In this document: piece by piece, positions 24,909 through 36,200 of the stretch | Layout: each line of letters begins with the position of its first letter | How positions within the stretch are numbered: the stretch's first letter is position 1 | Assembly: GCA_905250115.1 (NCBI GenBank) | Contig: CAJNOI010000016.1 | Span: 427,980-491,979 of the forward strand | Length of the DNA: 64,000 nt | Source of the DNA: Adineta steineri | Taxonomy: Eukaryota > Rotifera > Eurotatoria > Adinetida > Adinetidae | Direction: 5' to 3' | Program-made: the position numbers and the translations under genes | Notes under the pieces: generated by a model | Databases searched by the model: none | Seen by the model: only the letters and a program-made list of their open reading frames with translations | What the model was told of the DNA's origin: nothing

Positions 24909-25628
24909 TTTACAATTCTATTTCTTCCATATTCATTCCATATAACAAAAAATTCTTTTAACCGGTTCCTTTTCTGTTCTTTTTTTCTTCTCTCAAATGC
25001 AATGTCCATCTTATATTCTATCTCGGTGCAATATCCATATGGTACAAATTGTATCAGACAACAACAACAAAGAAAAAAGACTGAAAAGAAATCTCATTTG
25101 TAATATGTGTGTGTGACTTGTTCATTTATTATTCGAATTATTTTGTAATTATTTCTTTTTATCAATTATGTTTGTCGAGTTTTAAAGTAAAAGAAAAAAA
25201 AAATTTATTCATACATATCATTCTTAAATAACAATTAGTCTCAAAATGATATCTATCCACGAAGTACATCTGTACAAATTTCATAGACATACTATTAATT
25301 TTTGTGAAGTATAGTTTATCATTGAATATTACTTGTGTCTATTTTTTCTTAAAGATATAATCTATATTTAAAAGTCGCTAGCTGACGAATTGTAGCGCTA
25401 GTTTACGATTGGATTGATTTTATCAGTCGAGTTAAAAGAGGCTAGATGTAAAAAAAACCACATTATTTTATCATTCGATTGACTTCATAAATGATTAAAT
25501 TTCTTTATTACCATTAAATTTTAGCTATATAAATAATTTCTATAAAATTTAAAAAAAGATCGTATTTTCTTCTGTTTTTAGATACTTATATTTGTTGATA
25601 TCAATATTGTATACTCTAATTAATTAGA
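24909..25628. other. Intergenic gap between receptor and RNA-binding genes
   Basis: 720 bp of AT-rich 3' flank and promoter sequence. A palindromic-looking 'gtcgctagctgacg...tagcgctag' patch lies near 25372-25402. No gene seen. Confidence 0.5.
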
Positions 25629-27755
25629 ATGAGTGAAGAACGAGATGAATCAGATGATCGAAGTAATAGTAAATCATCACGTCATCATGATTATTTAGTT
25701 AAACTTAGTGGTATTCCATATTCAACAACTAAAGATGATATAAAAAGATTTCTTCAGCGTATGTTAAATATTTGATATTTATTTACTTAAACTATTTTCT
25801 ATTCTTTTTGTTAGCATGTCATATTACGACTATTCATTTATTTGAAGATAATGATAATCCATCGAATGAATGTTTTGTTGAATTAGAATCAGAAGTCGAT
25901 GTAACTGATGCATTAAAAAAATCAGGTGTATATTTAGATAAAAAATATGTTGAAGGTAAAATAAAAAAATTGATCGAATAATAAGTTGATTTTTTTGTGT
26001 TATGTCATTTAGTTTTTCGCACTACTGATTATGAATTTAATTTTCATGTGAAACATAAAGGTCAGGTGACATGGTCTGAACCTGTCATTCGTATGAGTGG
26101 TCTTCCATTTTCTTGTACTATGGGTGAAGTACAAAATTTTTTCGAGAGTATGTTTAAAAACGACAGATGGTTTTTTCTATAATAACTTCTGTTATATTTA
26201 GATATTGAAATAGCAAGAAATGGTATTTATATAACACGAGATATGGCAGATCAAGCATTGGGTGATGGTTTTGTCGCGTTTGTTAATATGACTAATGCTT
26301 ACAAAGCAATTGATACCCATGATCAAAAACGTATTCAACACAGGTTCGATTGGATATGGTCCTTTAATAAATATGCAAAAGAATTAGAAGCAGCAGATTT
26401 AATTAATGAAAAGAAAAATAAAGGGAGGATTAGGTGAGAGGTGAGGTGTACTGATCAATGGTGTTACCAGATTTATATTGTCAGGTAGAAATAATAAAAT
26501 ACATATTTCTCATAGTATGTGCGATATGTGTGCTTTCATATGTTTATATAGATATATGTATATTTATAGTTTTTCATGTTAATTGTTTTGAATTTAATAT
26601 ACAATTTATTAATAATATCTTTTTTTCTTTCGTATAGATATATCGAATTATTTCCATCAACATATGAGGAAGCAAAAAAACGAATTTTGAATGATGCTCG
26701 TTCAAATGCGAAACAATTTGTTGGTGATGATGAGGATGATGATACTAAAATAGATACGAATGATACTAATATTATTGTTAATAATATAAAAAAAGATAAT
26801 ACTGATACTAATAATATTGTTCAAAGAGCTTCGCGTAGTCGAAGTCGAAGTCGACAACGGTCACGATCGACAAGTCGAGGTATTTATTAGTATAGAATAT
26901 TAATCTATTTAATTATTTATTTTTTACAATAGATTATCGTCAACGTGAAATAAAACGTCGTCATTCACCATCAGTTTCACCTCCACCACGTTCACGTCGT
27001 AAGAAAATTGTCATCCTAAATATTTATATTAAAAATGTTTTTGTTTTTGTTTAGCTCCACCAAGAAATATGCATCCACGTAAATTTAAATATCTTTACTT
27101 GATGGATTATTTTATATTGAAATTGTTTTTTTTTGTTCATACTTCAATAGGTTCATTTAATAATAATAATAGTTATCGTCGTCGAAGTCGTAGTAGAAGT
27201 CCAGTACGTCGTACATCACCTCGAAGTGGAGAACATCTTGTTAAAATTCGTGGTATGCCTTATACTGTTGTTGAAGAAGATGTTCGAAAGGTATAGAAAT
27301 CGAAATAATTTGTAAAACAAACAAAAAATTTATATTTAGTTCTTTCCATCATCTTGTCAACCCATTCGAATTGAAATTGTACAAGATCGACGTATGAAAC
27401 GACCAAATGGTGATGGTTATCTCTATTTTTCTTCTCTTGAAGACGTCGATGAAGCAATGAAATGTGATCGTAAATATATGGGTAAGCTTTAAAAAAATAT
27501 CTGTAAAATTTTATAGAAAAAATATATTTTTGTAAATATAGGTAGTCGTTATGTTGAACTTTATTTTGATTCACCACGTTATGCAGCATTGAATAATCGA
27601 CGAAAAAAACCTGATAGTATACATCGTCGTTCATCTCGTTCATCATCAAGATCAAGATATAATCGTCGTAGTCGTTCAAGAAGTATATTTTTTAAAAAAA
27701 CATTTTTTTATTGAATCATTATTTTATTTCTATTCTAGGTGGTTCAGGATATTAG
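25629..27755 (+). CDS. hnRNP H/F-like RNA-binding protein with three RRMs and RS region
   Basis: Eleven exons join in phase to 439 aa: 25629-25758, 25815-25955, 26013-26147, 26202-26343, 26638-26879, 26933-26998, 27055-27078, 27151-27290, 27340-27481, 27542-27682, 27739-27755. RRM1 (about 22-95) starts DYLVKLSGIPYSTTKDDI, RRM2 (about 113-190) VIRMSGLPFSCTMGEV and closes HRYIELFPS, and RRM3 (about 320-400) HLVKIRGMPYTVVEEDV and closes SRYVELYFDS. The GIPY/GLPF/GMPY openings and RYIELF endings are those of quasi-RRM proteins of the hnRNP H/F group, which bind G-runs and control splicing. Asp-rich and Arg/Ser-rich linkers lie between RRM2 and RRM3, and the tail is Arg/Ser rich. The gene has a 24-bp exon. 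Intron 4 is unusually long (294 bp) and open at its 5' end. Confidence 0.9.
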
Positions 27756-28199
27756 ATATATATATATTTATGAGAACTAACTATACATAAAATATTTCAA
27801 GTCATGTATTAATTGGTATTGGTATTATTATTAATATTTTTTGTTATATATATATATGTTATTTCCCGAAAGAAAAAAAAACAAGGAAAATTTCTTCATA
27901 TAAATTAGCTATTTGGTAAATTATGACAGATCAAGATATTATAATCATTTATAATAGTGTGTTTGTTGGTATAAATCAGTGTTTCATTAAAAGAAAAACA
28001 TATGCGTGGTTCTTTCAATTTTTCTTTCTTATTTTTCTGTGTTTGTCGATTAAAATAAAAAGAAAAAGGAATATAATGAAGTCATAGTTGGTTTTTTCCC
28101 GTTCTTTCACCATCGTAGAGGAAGACTGCCACATATATATATAAATATATATACTTATATAAACGTATCCAAAAATACTTTCTTCAAGATAAAAATAAA
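27756..28199. other. Intergenic gap
   Basis: 444 bp of AT-rich sequence with several TA-dinucleotide runs (27761, 27848, 28133), covering the 3' flank of the RNA-binding protein gene and the upstream region of the ZnF-UBP gene. No gene seen. Confidence 0.6.
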
Positions 28200-28689
28200 A
28201 TGTCAACAAATCCAACAACAGTTGATCAAATAAATGATGAAAAGTTGATTGGTGTAAGTAAAAAAATAAATAAATTTTTTTCAATAACGATGTTTTTCTT
28301 TTAGCCATTTGCTATCGTACCGAAAACAGATTGTAAACATTTGGCTGATCGAAATTATACATTACCACAATCAGCTCATCGTGTAAATGGACGACAACCA
28401 CCTTGTACTGATTGCGGTGCAACACAGGAGAATTGGGTTTGTTTAGAAGAAAACTGTCAACATGTAAGTTATGGAAATTAAAAAGAATAAAAAATAAATA
28501 AATTTCAATTTTTAGATTGGTTGTTCTCGTTATCAGGAAAAACATATGTTAACGCATCATCAAAATACTGGCCATAATATTTGTTTAAGTTTATCGGATC
28601 ATTCATTTTTTTGTTATGCTTGTGAAGCATATATTGATAGTCCAAAACTAGCACAAGTCAATCAACAATTAATTGCTGCTTCGAAATAA
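28200..28689 (+). CDS. Stand-alone ZnF-UBP (BUZ) domain protein, 128 aa
   Basis: Three exons, 28200-28253, 28305-28463 and 28516-28689, join in phase 0. After a short tail almost the whole protein is one UBP-type zinc finger, the module in HDAC6, BRAP and several deubiquitinases that binds the free C-terminal Gly-Gly of ubiquitin. Visible ligands and landmarks are CKHL, CTDCGATQENWVC, C-x(3)-YQEKHMLTHH, TGHNICLSL and CYACEAYI. The pattern CGATQENWVCL followed by RY-x3-HMLTHH is closest to the HDAC6 finger. The Arg before Tyr, which contacts ubiquitin in HDAC6, is kept. The aromatic pair before CYAC is Phe-Phe rather than the HDAC6 Trp-containing segment. No deacetylase or protease domain is nearby, so it is likely a small ubiquitin-tail adaptor rather than a broken HDAC6. 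Confidence 0.88.
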
Positions 28690-29603
28690 AAAATTATTTT
28701 ATTTATTATGGTTTTAACAAATCAAACTTTGATTTTTCTATTTTATAATCAAGAAAATTATCCTTGCACTCGATGAAAACTTATTTTTTTTATAAAAAAA
28801 AATGAAGGTCATATAGTTTTAAAAAACATCAGTATTCATTTGCGCATTCAACAGAAAGAAAAAAATTTGTTAAATTATTTTTACTCTATGATAAAATCAT
28901 AAATGCATCCTTACAAGAATCTCATTTGTTAAAAGTACTTTTAAAAATATTATTTTCTAATAACAATATCGATGGATCATATATATGGCAATAACGTGAT
29001 TAGTTTTATACTAATAATATTGGATTAAATTTTTTCACAATAGTTATTATTTATTTAAGGTGTTTTATAGGGATATTAGAGAGTTTATTTATGAATAATG
29101 ATTGACGTTTTATTTTTGTTTCTGTTTATGAATCAATTGATTTGACATTGACATATATAAAAAGGACAATGACAACATAACTACTACTTTGCCCTATTGT
29201 TATTTAAATGATTGTCTAGATACTTGAATAACATGATAGAATGAATGAAGTATACGTTGAATTCAATGCATGTTGTATATATAATACGTCATAGTTTAAA
29301 AGGAATTTTCCTTTTCTATTCAGTAATAATAAGAAAGAAAAATGAAAAATGTTTTTTTTCTCTAGTCCGATACTATTATCAAATTTTATATATGTATCCC
29401 TTGATACTTTTATGATAATCCTTATGACAAGGATTAAAATAACTATTGTCAATAAATAATATAATGTTAATCGTTCGTTAGTTAAATTATATGCTCTTTT
29501 CATTGTCTATGTCCATTTTAGTTGTATATATGCGTAAATATGTGTCATAGATAAAAAACAAGAAAAAAAAAGAAAACATTTATTATATTGATTAACAAAA
29601 ACA
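28690..29603. other. Intergenic gap
   Basis: 914 bp of AT-rich DNA between two plus-strand genes. An open frame on the opposite strand (29216-29503) is low complexity and has no supporting splice structure. No repeat recognised. Confidence 0.55.
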
Positions 29604-30464
29604 ATGGATCAACAACCACCAGTAGTCTATCAATATGAAACACGTTTAGAAAGATTTAAACATCTTATTGTTAAATATAATATTAATTATGATTTTGCAT
29701 TTCGTCTTCGTGCACTCGAAGGTTTTGAAATCGCTATGATACTTGATGATAGTTCATCAATGCGTACACCAGTTTTAAGTCATAATCAACAAAATTTATC
29801 ACCATTTGATCAATTACCAACACGTTGGGATGAACTTAAACAAACTGTATCAATGGTTATTGATCTAGCTTCAACATTAGATCCTGATGGTATTGATATT
29901 TATTTTCTTAATCGACAACCACTTTTACATGTTGTGGATTCATCTCAATTAAATGAAACATTTTCTATATTACCCAATGGTCCAACACCACTGACGCGTG
30001 TATTAAGTTATGTATTAAATTTAAAACGTTCCCGTGTTCATGATCGTAAATTATTAATTTTAATAGCCACAGATGGTTTACCAACGGATGAAAATGGACA
30101 AAACGATCTTAATGCTTTAGAAAAAGTTTTACGTCATGAAAGATATCCAGCAATCGATCGAATATATGTTACATTTATTGCATGTACTGATGATCATTCA
30201 TCAGTTGCTTATTTAAATCAGTTTGATAAAAAAATTCCTTATGTTGATGTTCTTGATGATTATCCTAGTGAACGAGCAGAAGTCTTAGCTGTACAAGGAA
30301 AACATTTTCCATTTAGTTTCGGTGATTATGTTGTTAAACTTTTAATGGGTTCAGTCGATCAATGGTTTGATCAATTAGATGAAAAAAAAGTTAAATTAAC
30401 TCATCCAGAAGTAAAACCACAACGAAATATCGCCGGACGCAAAACAAGTTGTACAATTTCATAA
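29604..30464 (+). CDS. vWA-domain protein with C-terminal CaaX box, 286 aa
   Basis: A single exon, unusual among its intron-rich neighbours. The central region is a von Willebrand factor A domain. FEIAMILDDSSSM gives the MIDAS D-x-S-x-S (Asp48, Ser50, Ser52), GPTPLTRVL gives the MIDAS Thr and LLILIATDGLPTDENG the distal Asp, so metal-dependent ligand binding is likely. There is no signal peptide, so it is cytosolic. The last residues RKTSCTIS form a CaaX box with Ser at the end, the pattern for farnesylation, after a short basic patch. This predicts attachment to the cytosolic face of a membrane. Similar intracellular vWA proteins occur in protists, fungi and bdelloids; the partner is unknown. 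Absence of introns could reflect retrocopying or recent acquisition. Confidence 0.85.
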   Translation: MDQQPPVVYQYETRLERFKHLIVKYNINYDFAFRLRALEGFEIAMILDDSSSMRTPVLSHNQQNLSPFDQLPTRWDELKQTVSMVIDLASTLDPDGIDIYFLNRQPLLHVVDSSQLNETFSILPNGPTPLTRVLSYVLNLKRSRVHDRKLLILIATDGLPTDENGQNDLNALEKVLRHERYPAIDRIYVTFIACTDDHSSVAYLNQFDKKIPYVDVLDDYPSERAEVLAVQGKHFPFSFGDYVVKLLMGSVDQWFDQLDEKKVKLTHPEVKPQRNIAGRKTSCTIS

Positions 30465-30640
30465 ATTTAAATTAAATTCATTTAGAACTTCGTGGGTTGC
30501 TTGAATATTTTGTGCATAATGTATTATAAAAAAATAGTACGAAAGTATCAATCTTAAACAAGATCATATTTGAATCGAAATTCTATTCATTTCTTGCTAA
30601 GAAAAATATATAATAAATTAATCGAGAAAAATAGTTAATT

Positions 30641-33042
30641 TTATTCGTGAGATTTGACTGAAAATTGAGACATTGTTTCAAATTCATCGTTATGAAAATT
30701 CTAGAATAATATTAGTTTTTTTTAATCAATAGAAGAAGAAATTAAAAATTCTTACCATCATCATTTTTCGTCGATAAAGTAAAGCTTGTTTTTCTTGTTT
30801 TTGAAGATCATCTCGTTCTTTTAATTTTGCTACATGTTCTTTGACAAGTTTTCGATGATGTTCTTCTTCAGCTCGTACTCTATTTGAATTTTTTATATAA
30901 TTTTTAAATAATTTTTTCTAATAATTGAACAAACTTATGCTTTTGAGCTCGTACAATTCGACAGAATTGTGCTGTTCGTTTGATTTCTTTATCATATGTT
31001 TCAGCATTAACTGTTGGAACTTGACTTATTTGAGGATGTGATATAAATAATTGTGTACCAGCTTTTTTTAACATATGACTTGTACGTAAATAATTTTCTG
31101 CTAATGGTGAATTACCATTTAAATTAAAACGATAATCTTCATAAAGAACACGTCGACTATATATACGAAAAAACAATAATTATATTGAAAGTTAGATAAG
31201 TTTTATAGCTTAAGAAGAACTAATAGAATATTTCAATCATGCACAGAATAAGAGGAAGTATAATAAATAATAGTATCAAACCTGATTTTCTTTCGTAGTA
31301 TCTAAATATGATTATTAGATTTTTAAAAAAATATATTTTTTTTTTATAAAATTCAAATAATGTTCGTATGATTTATATTCTACTTACTCAGGTAATGGAT
31401 CATTTGTATGTTTATAGAATTCTGCTAAACGTTCTTGTGGTTCTTTATGTTTCTTTTGTTCGAATGATAGATGATGAGAATTAGAAGAAGTATTTTCATC
31501 ATTTGAATTCATTCCAGATTCATGTGTTGTTGGAGTTGTTGTTGCTGATTGTCCAAAGGATATTTTTTCTTGTTGAACAATTTTTGATCGCCATTGTTCA
31601 TAACGACGAGGAGGTGCTGGAAGACCACCTAACCATAATTGACAAACATTTGCAATAGAATTTTTAAATTGATCTAAATTAACGATTTCTTTTATGGGTG
31701 GATCAAAATTATCTGATGAATTTTCTAAATCTGATGAAAGATTTCCACTTCTATCTTTGGCTTTTTTTGCTGCATCAGTATCAGCAGGCATTCGTTTAAT
31801 GGATATTGGAAAACATATCTTGAAACATGCAAAAACTGTTTCAGCTAAAAGTGAAGGATAAACCTAAGAAGAAAAAAATCATAAAAATTAAGAGAATACA
31901 TAACTAGAATAAGAACTTGAAAAGATTTGTCACGATAGCGTAAATCAATTTCCATCATAAGAAGAGATATATAATTATTTGAAGCTCGATTAAGTAATTT
32001 CTTTTGTGTCTCAGGTTGATTTTGATAATTATCAAGAAATATCCACCAAAATATATCCTAAACAAAAGCGATGTATAAAATATAATATAGCGATAGTCGA
32101 AAAAACCTACTAAAATCAATGCTTTTGTCGGTGCTGAATGATAAAGTTGAATTAATGATTTAATATAGGGTGCCTATAAAAATCAAAAATATAAGATATA
32201 CTTTTGAAATTATTTTTTTACTTGTTGTAAATGTGTATATTGTTGTGAAAGTATATGTCTCATAATTTGTCTCTCGAGTGAAACATGAAATGGTAATGGA
32301 GTGAGTTGATTTTCATCAAAACCTGGATATTTAAAAACTTCTAATAATGTTGTACGAGATTGTTCTGGTGGAGCATTATCATCTTGCTGTATAATATAAA
32401 AATTATAGAAGATGTACTCTATAGATATATATGATTTAATTACTTTCGATTTCAGTGTTGCTATAGCTTGATCTTCAGCAGCTTTTGTAGTAAGCATAGT
32501 TGCAAACTGTTGTACTTGCTGTCTTGATTGTCCTTTTAATAAACTATTAATTTGAAATTTATTTTCAAAAAATAAAATCAAACCATTTCGAATTGCTTCA
32601 GTTCGAAGTTTTTCCGCAATCGGTGATGTTTTCTTTTTACCATAATCTGATGATGCTCCAACTTCTTTTAATGCTCGATCAAGATTAGATATTTTGTCAT
32701 TAATCAATCCACATAAATTAATACCAGTTACAGCTATGCAAAAAACAATATATTTATTTCTATATCTCATAATAGACAATTCTATTTACGAGTAATTAAT
32801 TCCTGTTTAATTTTATCTTCTAATTCTTGTAATTCACTTTCTTCATTTGTTCCATATCGTCCATGAGCACCATTATTATTTTCAATAGTTGATACAGCTG
32901 ATGATATACGCGATATTCGATGTGTATCAGCACTTGATATTCGTTTATCTGATGCACTTCGAATACGATCGGTAGATTTTGGTCGAGCTTCACTACTATC
33001 TAAGACGACCACAGGCGAAAAAACACGAGCTATGTCAACCAT
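30641..33042 (-). CDS. FAM227: FAM227-family protein (FWW motif), 597 aa
   Basis: Nine exons join in phase: 33042-32790, 32733-32444, 32386-32222, 32173-32111, 32057-31917, 31863-31388, 31156-30935, 30879-30756, 30700-30641. The protein carries DIFWWIFLDNY near residues 258-268, the conserved FWW motif that names the domain shared by FAM227A and FAM227B. This is flanked by helices typical of that family (TPLPFHVSLERQIMRHIL upstream, LLAETVFACFKICFP downstream). The C-terminal 60 residues are a charged coiled coil. Molecular function is not established; family members are expressed in ciliated tissue and testis. The gene lies head-to-head with CFAP54, 231 bp apart. The start at 33042 is the first clear ATG. 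An alternative is a short upstream exon spliced to an acceptor at 33072, which would add about ten residues plus a new N-terminus. Confidence 0.75.
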
Positions 33043-33273
33043 CAAACAGTCTGAAGAAAATAATTGTTGTCCTGGCAAAAAAACAATCAGATTGATTTTT
33101 AATATATAAATAGAATAACATTAAACAAAACTATGCGACATCTAACGAATGATTTTTATTTTCTAATGAATAAAGGTCTTTCCTTCGTTTCTTCAATCTA
33201 AAATGGTATCTTGTTCATAGTGAAAATTTCTTTTCTTACTTAATTCAAGTACGATTTGTCCAAAAACTAAAGA
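33043..33273. promoter_or_regulatory. Putative bidirectional promoter of FAM227 and CFAP54
   Basis: Only 231 bp separate the two divergent start codons. No TATA box is obvious on either side. Such tight head-to-head spacing suggests shared regulation of two genes with a likely ciliary role. I did not find a confident RFX X-box by eye. Confidence 0.45.
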
Positions 33274-36200
33274 ATGGCAGCTAGTTTACGTACAAAAGTA
33301 GTTGAACGTTCAATAAAAACAAATACAGCAGCATATTATTCCTATATTGATGATAGTAAAAATCCAGTTTTACAAAGTTTTGAAAGTCAAATTTCGGATT
33401 TTAAAAACTATGTTGCAAAACAACAAAAATTAAATGATACAATTGATGGTCGTTTGTACGTATAATAATTCTTTTTGAAAGTTAAATAAATAAATTTTTT
33501 CTAGATCAGAAACATTATTTCAGTTATGGAGTAGCTTTCAACCGAGAGTATCTGTTCGATTATATTGTGAAAAATTAATGCATCTTGGAGAATTTCTTGT
33601 TGCACATGAAGTAAGTTCTCTATAAATAATAATAAATAAATAAATAAATTTATTTTAATTTAAAGAAATATAATCTTGCATTATTTCAATGTTATCAAAG
33701 ATATTTAAATGAGTTTGGTGCATTTCATATGCAAGATTTTCAAACAACAGATCAAATTGAAGAACGATTTTTTCCACTTGGATTAGCTGATATTACTGCT
33801 GATATATCTGTAAATTTTACAAATATATATATATCTAATTTTAACTATTTTATTTATAGTTTCAAGCTTTAATGGGTTGTGCTCTTTGTTTATTCTATTT
33901 ATCTATTGAACAAGATCCGAAAGTACAATTAGATGAAACACTTGATCGATGTTTAGTAGCACTTTCATTTATTCGATTATTAATGAATTTAGCATTGAAA
34001 GATGATCGATGGTCGTGGCTTGTCTATAATGGAACAATTTATTTATATAAAATGGGTCGTTATTTAATGACATTGGGTTATTCGTTACAGGTTGTTGAAT
34101 ATCTTGTATGGGCTGCTGTTAGTACAGAAATGTGTTTACCATTATTATCTATAGCATATTTACCATGGCGATCAACACTTTATTGTTCAGCATGTGAAGC
34201 ATTTTATGATAGTCGAATAGCACCTGATGGTGAAGTAAGAAAACTTAGATAATTAAATATATGAATAATTTGATTTTGTTTTATATATTATTTAGAGAGC
34301 AATTGCTGGAGAAGTATGTATAACAATATTCATTATTGAATAAAAATTTCTTCTCATTTAGAATTTTGCTCGTCGTGCATTAGAACAATTTAAAAATCTT
34401 CATGAATTACAATCCATGAGTATTGAAGGTGATAAATGTCAATATGAAAATTCTTTTCGACATGCTACAATTAAAATAGCTACAATGTTATTTAAACGTA
34501 CAGTATTTGAAAGTCGTCGAAAAGCGAAAGGAATACTTCGACCAAAAGTTCGTCAAAATTATAAAGATATTAGTGGTGCATGGCCAAGAACATTAACAGA
34601 AAAATTATTAGGTGATATGTTTGATTGTCGTTGTGCACAATTTTTAGCCATTCTTCAAGCACTTTCGGATAGTAATCGACGTTTATTATTAACTAGTCCA
34701 GCAAGTGAACAAGAAATCGAATTACTTGATGTTACAGCTGAATTATTTTATGCTGCACAATATATTTTACAAGTTAAACATGCAAATCTTGATCAAAATT
34801 CAGGAGCAAATATGAATAGTTTATATCCAAATATAACTTTGAAAGAAAATAATAATTTACTTGAGTTAGCTGTTACTGGTTAGTTCAATAGATTGTTTTG
34901 TTTTTAAATAAAAAATTCGAATTCTTTTAGGACAATATGTTATACCTCTGTCATATGCAATTCAATTATTTAAACTAGCATTTAATTATCAAGTTAATGA
35001 TGTATTTGAATCAATGATGGAACCGATTAGTGATCTTGTTGATCAAGCTGGTGGTAGTCAAACATCAGTACTTGCTTTATTGCAAATTCTTTATGAAATT
35101 GAACAATGTGATAGAGATCGTAAAATTGCACAAAATCTAAAAAATACACGAGCTGTTAAAAATACAAAAGAAACTGATACGAAAAAACAACGTGGTAAAA
35201 GTCCATCGAAAGTAAAAGAAGTTGTTCGTAAGAAAAGTCCAGAAAATGTTAAAGAAAAATTAAAAACACCAAAAGCTATTAGAGATTTAATTGATACAGC
35301 TAAAGGTACACGAAGTCTATCTAGTACAGATAGTCAAGCTAATGCTGATCAAAAATTAAATGATGAACGTACTGTAGAAGAATTACTTGAAGATTTATGT
35401 TTTTTATTACTGATGGATCCTCAAATTGTATGTATTCTTCGACAAAAAAAAATTATATCATTTCTTTTTGTTTATCTTATTCTAGCATGAAAAAATTGAA
35501 CCCGATGTTTTAATTGATGTTAGTTTATTACTTTGGAATAAATGTCGAGCTGTTCTTAGACGATTTTATAATGAACCAAATGATAATTCTCGTTGGTTAA
35601 CACGACTTGATCATAATCATATTAAAGTAAAGATTTTCAATATGAATAATTTCGATATAATTTTGTCAATTTTTCAGTGGATTCATTTATGTTTTCAAAC
35701 TCATGAGATAATGTCTCGTTTTAATTTTGCTGTTGTTGATGCAAGTGCTTATGCTGAATGTTCACTTTGTCTTGGTCAAATATTATTTACTCTTCTTCAA
35801 CCGAGTTCTTCGATTCAAGGTAATAAAATTCATTGTTTATTTAATAAAAATTTTCTTATATTTCATTTTCAGCAACTATTCGTAGTAATTGTTATAAACA
35901 ACGTTTCGATCAGTTACGTGATTCATTAATAAATAATACTGCCAAACCAATATTACAAGATTTTATGGATGAATTGAAACGACAACAAACTGTAGTTGAT
36001 AATTCAATCATAAAAGATGCGAAAAATCGAAAACAACAATCACATAGTGCTGATCCTCATTCATCATCACTTGAAAATAATACACTGACATCATCATATT
36101 ATTTTCCATTAGTATTTTTTGCTGAACATCTTCTAGCGCGATCATTAAAAATATTAGCTCAAGCACGATCAAATCTTATTCGGTCTGATGGTTCATCTCT

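Noticed and set aside
31282-31301. 20-bp micro-exon in the FAM227 gene
   Set aside because: It has AG and GT borders but would shift the frame of the next exon; joining 31388 to 31156 directly keeps phase.
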